DNA of 64,000 nucleotides from Pelecanus crispus (Eukaryota > Chordata > Aves > Pelecaniformes > Pelecanidae). Location: contig NC_134643.1 of the NCBI RefSeq assembly GCF_030463565.1, positions 128,632,309 through 128,696,308 of the forward strand, written 5' to 3'. The translations under genes were made by a program, and so were the position numbers. The notes below the pieces were generated by a model that saw nothing but the letters and a program-made list of their open reading frames with translations, searched no databases and was not told the origin of the DNA. The first letter of the stretch is position 1. Every line of letters starts with the position of its first letter. Shown piece by piece: positions 58,201 through 64,000 of the stretch.

Positions 58201-61200
58201 CATAACTAACGCTACAGGACAACTCCTCTCTCCCTGTGCATGAAGTTTATACTACCACAGGTGTTTGGGGTTTTGTTTGGGTTTTTGTTTAAGGAGAAAA
58301 AAAAAAAAAGATTATTTTCAGTTTTTCTATTGTGGATAGCTTTTCTACAATGTTTACAGCAATTCTAAAAATCAACATTTCTGGTCACAAATTCACTTTT
58401 ATACCTCAACGTACCACTAAGAGATAGCGCCCAAATGTAATCAGTACTATGGGAAGTACTTTCAATTCTTTATTCTTGCATTACCTTGCACTGTGTTAAA
58501 ATAAAGGTTACCACGCAGTTTTGAAGTTCATAGTACCTGATGTGTTAGTATATAATCATATTCTATTCTACTATGTATAAACGTTGACTTATTTCGCAAA
58601 TAAGCAGGGCTTTCAGCAGAATATCTTTCAGTATTCTCCCCTCTAGACATTTTCCCCCATGTCAGTCATGCACACAGTATCTATGACAAGGATGTTGTCC
58701 CCAGAGCTCTGCACCTGAGCCATCACGTGCATGCATGCACACCTTCAAACTCTACACATTTTAAAACAAAGCAAGGTCTAATCAACCAGTTAGTACCTGG
58801 CTGGGATAGCCCTGTCCTCAAATTTACGCATGTAAACTGTAAGACATATAAGGATGGCAGGAAAAAACCCTATTAATACATTATATAGTGGTTATATTAT
58901 ATAGAGTTGTTATTAGTATGGAAAAAAAGGATGTAGACAGGACCCTTTCCCTAACAGGTAACCAGCCCTAGCACAGGTCAGGAACAGTAATAATGAGCAC
59001 AACAGAATTTTCACATATGGGAAACTGGCTGGCTGACTGCCTTTACGCTTCCGGCTTACTCTAAAAATGTTGCAATCGTTACCTTGTTGCCAGTCCCACA
59101 AAATGTCTCAGAATCTCTTGCTATTATTACAAGACATAAGCAGACACTTACCAGCAAGCATTGTTTGACTAGGAGAGGTCCTGCCTCTAAACTTTGTAAA
59201 AGTAGTCCCAGCCCAGACTGAAGCATTTCTTGACCTCCAAGTTGCTAAAAAAACAAGTCTCTCCTCCACTTTTGCCATTGGTCATCTTTCTTTATTATCC
59301 AGCTGCTAAGTCCTCTGCCTTGCTGAATTAAGGTGCAGGCAGGCTGAAGAGGGAGCTCTCAGTCTCTACTCAATAAGAAAGAAAATAAAAGGCACATCCA
59401 ACACTTTTTGAGCTGTCTGCAAACTACATGGGGCAAAGTATTAGCTTACCTCCCTTGAAAAATGATGATTACGTGAGCCTGGGAAAAAATAAGGACTATG
59501 TGAACCCAAGCGAAACACTGTAGAAAAAGACAAGAGACCTGATCACTACATTAGGAAGTACTTTTTTAAGGGTCAATATTTCATAATTAGGATCCCTGAA
59601 TACTGTTAGAGACTTTTATGCACAATTTAAAGCAGAACTCGGTATCATTCCAGTGAGTAAGCTGAAGAAAGCACAATGGTAGTACCTGGCCAAGTGAAAA
59701 GTAAACTTGACATGCAGGTCACAGCACAGATCTATAGGTTCTGGCCGTGCTTAAAATTCAGCCCTTCTGCACTGAATTCTCAAGTTCGAGTTGGAGCCTG
59801 TCAATAGTCTTTGGCAGGCAGATTTGCTCTGCCTCTCCTTAGACAAGGTGCAGCTAGGAACGCAGTAGCCAGCGCTCAGCCGTGCCTGTGACTCGCGGAA
59901 AAGCCCGCTGCTGCCGGCACCCCAGCCTGGGCGACAGCTACACCGCAGCACCTCCGCACCCGCTCCCCAGCTCCAAGCACCGGAGGAGCAAGCAGCCTTG
60001 CACCTGCCTGCCTGCAGCAGTTTACATTTGCTGAAGAAAGCCCCCACAGACACTTCTGTGTCACTCACAACAAAATTTTAAAAATTTCTTCTGCAATAAC
60101 GAAGTCATAGTTTTAAAAGTAGAATAAAGACAAAAAATACTTTTATTATCCTCCCTTTATTTTAGAAATTAAGTATCACTGGGAATACTACCTCTATCAA
60201 AGAGCACAGAAGCAAAGACCTGTATTAAAAGCTCGTTTAGGATTTTTGGTTTTTAGTAAAAATGCCCAACGTTTTGCTACTGAACACAAACTGCAGATCT
60301 CACCTATAAAGAGCCTGATAAACAGCACACTAAAACAATCAAAATGCACCATTTGCAACACTTGACTAGAGGAATACACTTCCTATTACTCCCCCAAGAA
60401 AGCTGCATGCAAATTTCTTCTAAGCGAATTCTGAAGTCACAGATCAGCTAAACTTCAAGAATGAACTTCAAGTCTATAACAATTTCTTTTATGTGCTTTT
60501 GCAATGCACTCATCCTAACACCACATATTGAAGTTATTTTTATACTTCTACCAGCAAGAACACATACGCGGTCCCAATTAAAAAAAGCTGTTAAAACTCT
60601 TCATTTTTATGAATGTAATAGGTGTAGGAACTTCACTCGAAAATTAACATTACAAGACTTTATATTTGAAAGATGACAAAATAAGCTCCCTATAGGGTTT
60701 TTTCTCTCTTCTAGGAAGTTTATCTTTGAAACAGATACATACCGCTATACCTACCAGATCGCTATGCCATGATCAGTATTAGTCATCAAATCCCAGCACA
60801 TTAGAAACTAGTAACTCTCAATCACATGTAACAGATGCAGCTTTTTTGCATTTAACTGATTTATGTGGGTGCAGTGAAAGGAGGATATAAACATCCTTTT
60901 ATCACTTTTTTAACATCAAAAAGGATAATGCTCAAAAGCACCACATTTGCCGTATAATCTCAAATAAAACATTTTAGAGTAAAGTATATTAAGATGGTAA
61001 AAATTCCAGCAAGCATTCTGACACCAGAAAAATAGATAACATTTCAACCAAAAGAATTGTAAACACAGTTAAGTATGGAAAATAGCAGCTAGGAAGAGTA
61101 CAACCCAAAACATTCAGTAACCATGCACCTATGATTAAAGGGACCTCTGTGACTTTTAAAGGCATCTTATGTAACTTTTTCACAAATAGCAACAACTGTA

Positions 61201-63299
61201 AGACATGGATACAGAAACTACAGTGCTCTAAATGGTCATTTCAATTTCTCAAAATGTTGGATTTCAAACAAAATTCTTTTGAGAAAGAAGGCAAATGTCT
61301 CCAAAGACTACCTCGAAAATGTAAGGACTTCGAGATAGTCTACACAGGGAAGGCTGTGAGTAGTAAGCACAAAGTGTGCATTCGCAAAGCTAACTACAAT
61401 CTGACAGGCTCCCTGTTAGCACATGTAAGCATGAGCTCACCCTACCTTTGAAGGAGAATTAATTAATTTTGAAAAGCTTTGTCTGAACTGTGTCTAGTGG
61501 AGTTTGCTCCACTTTCGATGGAATAAACTATCTTATGTTAAATGTTAACTGTATATTAAGACTGGTAACATGGTGCATTAATAGCGGACAGTCACATACA
61601 GTAAACATAAGAGTTTACAGTTAACTAGCTTTCCCATGTAGATAAAGTTTCAGTATGTTAACAACATAAAGCTATTTCTGAGGAGAGGTGACTGAATGTC
61701 TCAAACTTGTCTATGTAACTAACACATCATACTTCTGCCTGCCAGCACATTCATACTCCATAGGCACTCCAAAGTACCTATGTACTCCAGAGCTTCATAA
61801 AGGAACCTTTACCCTTCTAAGTAAAGAAAAAATTGGAAATACTGCTGCCAGCTTTAATGGAATAGTAAGCCAGCCTCTGAAATACTTTTCCATTTTCATC
61901 ATATATATTTTAAGTGTCGGCACTCGTAACATTGTCCATGAAAAACTCCTACAATACTTTCAGACACCTAAGGATCTCACTCTGATGATAAAATTTGTTC
62001 AGTGATGACACAGCATAATGCAGTGAGAGCAACATTGCATGCAGAGCTCTGCTATTGTGCAGGATGTCTAAATACAAGGCTTGTAAGCGGTGTGGGGGAG
62101 GAAAGTCTCAGAAGGTTGCAGAATAATCACTAAGTCTTAGAAAAAGATTTTATTACTACTGTGGCAAAATAAATTTTTCCTTGAAGCAAGGGAGTCTATG
62201 AAATTATGCTGTTTATTGTTAGAGCCTCTATCTAATGAAAGTGTTGGATTTGAAAGAGACTGAAAATGTGCTTGCTGGATATAACCATCAAATACCAGCA
62301 CTCTGACTTCTGCTGGAGGTTCCTACCCTCTGACAACTACACCAGTGTCACACCAATAACCCCAACTATGCAACCCTCACAGATGCTTTTCCATTTCTTT
62401 TTCTTTGGAAAGAGAGGGGAGTTTATGTGCCATTTTTGGTGATTTAACAATACTGAGATAAGAAATAAATAGCGAAGAAGCAGATAAAAATGTCAAGGCT
62501 TGGAGCCTGGTGTTTCTGCTACACTGGTCTTGAGCAAGACAGACGTAGGAACCACCAGAATTGTTAAGGGAATGAATGCATTTAAGTTGACTATGTGGAT
62601 ATCAAATCAGCCTAATCATTCTAGTGCCAACATACCTGTCAAGAAGATGGGACTTACGCATCAGAGATGAACACTGGCAGGTTTAGCTGCAGCAGTTTAA
62701 GATATTATTGCCCTCGGTTCACCCTTCTCCTCTACCAGAGGCCACTGGCTATTGCCCAGGTGGCTAAATTTGCTGCATTTCTATACCACTGTATCGCTAT
62801 GTCTGTACCACTGTAGCCTACAGTGTAACATCTTTGCCAGAAGTCACTGCTAAGAAGCATCACCTGAAACTTCTATAACCTAGTCTTCCACACTCCATGC
62901 CATCCTGTATTGCTAGCAGTGAAGATACCAGGGAAAACACTGTGCAATTTGCACAATCACACTGCCATCATTGCCGGGTTTCCTAGTGGCTGGCCTCACT
63001 TTTTGCCTTAGCCCATTACACATCTGATCTAAAATGATTCAAGCTTACTGACCAAAGACAAAAAATGACAGTAACGTACCTGCTCATCAACTGGAATATA
63101 AGATTGACCAAGACTTACACCTCCGCAGAGTCAAAACTATCCGCACTGTAATGCGGCAAACTTACAACTAGCTGAAAGACTGTGTTTTTAAAGCACAACC
63201 CACCACATGAACAGCTCCTACATTTGAGCTATAGGTACTGAAACCACCACTATCAGAAAAGCCATCTCTGGTACAGAACTGGAAGGACAAGCTGATACA

Positions 63300-63632
63300 C
63301 CAGATGGCTGTGTGACCACTCAGAGGAACACCAACAGGCAGGAGAAATGGGCCAACAGTAATCTCATGAATTTCAGCAAAGGGAAATGCCAAGTCCTGCA
63401 CCAGGGAAGAATAACCCCATGCACCAGTACATAAGAAAACAAACATTTTTCCTTTAGGGGTGACCAAACACTGGAACAGCTTGCTCAGGCAGGTACTCAA
63501 AGTACTCAAAACCTGGCTGGATGTGGTCCTGAGCAGCCTGCTCTAGTTGGCCCTCCTGTGACTTGGGAGGTTGGATTAGATGATCTCCAGAGGTCCCTTC
63601 CTGGACCTCCCACCTCAACCATTCTGTGATTA
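63300..63632 (+). mobile_element. CR1 LINE fragment, 3' end, internally deleted
   Basis: The first part (to about 63431) resembles the end of the CR1 reverse-transcriptase reading frame in DNA (AGTCCTGCACC, GGAAGAATAACCCC, GCACCAGTAC). The second part (from about 63459) resembles the 3' UTR (ACTGGAACAGCTTGCTCAGG, GGTTGGATTAGATGATCT, GAGGTCCCTTCC) and ends near ATTCTGTGATT, the CR1 terminal repeat type. Sequence expected between the two parts is missing. It is antisense to KDM6A. It is diverged and carries no intact frame. Confidence 0.88.
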
Positions 63633-63745
63633 TTTATCAGTTTTGCAATAACACAGATTTGTAATGACAGACCAAATCTGGATGACTTATTTGTATCAAG
63701 AAAAAAGATTTTAAAGAGCTTAATCCCGGCACTGAACATGATTGA

Positions 63746-63761
63746 TTTTTTTTTTTTTTTT
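63746..63761 (+). repeat. T homopolymer run
   Basis: A run of about 16 T shortly after the CR1 fragment; simple low-complexity sequence in KDM6A intron 17. Confidence 0.8.
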
Positions 63762-64000
63762 AAAACAGTCATCACTTCCAACATCTACACTATTGCTGTT
63801 GTTTCTTATCTAAGGAGAAGTGCTTGTATTGCACGTATAACCTACGTCTATAAAAGACAACTGGTTAATGAGTAGAAGAAAAAAAAAATCCAAACAACTC
63901 ATTTTCCTTTTGTAGGAGCTGTATCAAAGCTCCTTATCGAAATCAAGCCTTAAACCCCATGAAAATGATGCATGTTTTGAAGCAATAAATGTATTCATCA

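Larger units (their letters stand above)
49283..64000 (-). other. KDM6A: KDM6A intron 17 (partial; continues beyond window)
   Basis: At least 14.7 kb of intron. The next upstream exon in vertebrate KDM6A is a large exon (17) whose long open frame would be obvious; none is present, so it lies beyond 64000. The intron is AT-rich but has two CpG-containing GC-richer patches (about 52100-52250 and 59870-59990) and a CR1 tail near its far end. Short open frames in it match nothing I recognise. Confidence 0.85.

Overview
The window is nuclear DNA from a bird, very probably a neoavian species. It holds the 3' ends of two protein-coding genes that converge tail to tail. On the + strand are the last three coding exons of DIPK2B (also called CXorf36 or DIA1R). 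On the - strand are the last twelve coding exons of KDM6A (UTX), matching human exons 18 to 29. All fifteen exons are open, joined by GT/AG introns with consistent phases, and give peptides recognisable as these two vertebrate proteins. The same two genes are convergent neighbours on human Xp11.3; in birds this block is autosomal, equivalent to part of chicken chromosome 1 (established knowledge). The bird assignment rests on a CR1 LINE tail near 63.3-63.6 kb, a short LTR of an avian endogenous retrovirus family at 21.3 kb, short introns and little repeat content.

Layout: 1-3766 is DIPK2B intron; 3767-7514 carries its last three coding exons, followed by a short 3' UTR with a poly(A) signal near 7780. 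About 7.8-27.4 kb is intergenic and holds no gene I can support; it contains the small LTR, a 20-bp tandem duplication and a CCAAT/TATA-like site. About 27.4-28.6 kb is the likely KDM6A 3' UTR. KDM6A coding exons run leftwards from 49282 to 28619. From 49283 to the window end is one long KDM6A intron; the large serine/threonine/asparagine-rich exon 17 and everything upstream lie outside. A degraded hAT-type DNA transposon with recognisable terminal inverted repeats sits in the last KDM6A intron.

Base composition changes near 25-26 kb. The DIPK2B side is GC-richer with GC-ending codons, while the KDM6A side is clearly AT-rich. The boundary lies in the intergenic space between the two 3' ends.

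The genes have unrelated jobs. DIPK2B encodes a secretory-pathway member of the divergent kinase-like FAM69/DIPK family. KDM6A encodes the nuclear H3K27 demethylase of the MLL3/MLL4 (COMPASS-like) complexes, and the window encodes its whole catalytic JmjC domain and zinc-binding C-terminus with metal ligands intact. I see no prokaryotic-type system, CRISPR array, operon or new gene cluster. The points worth a second look are local: a 30-bp perfect AT palindrome next to a splice acceptor, the hAT element, G-rich and CpG-rich intronic patches, and a few unexplained open frames.
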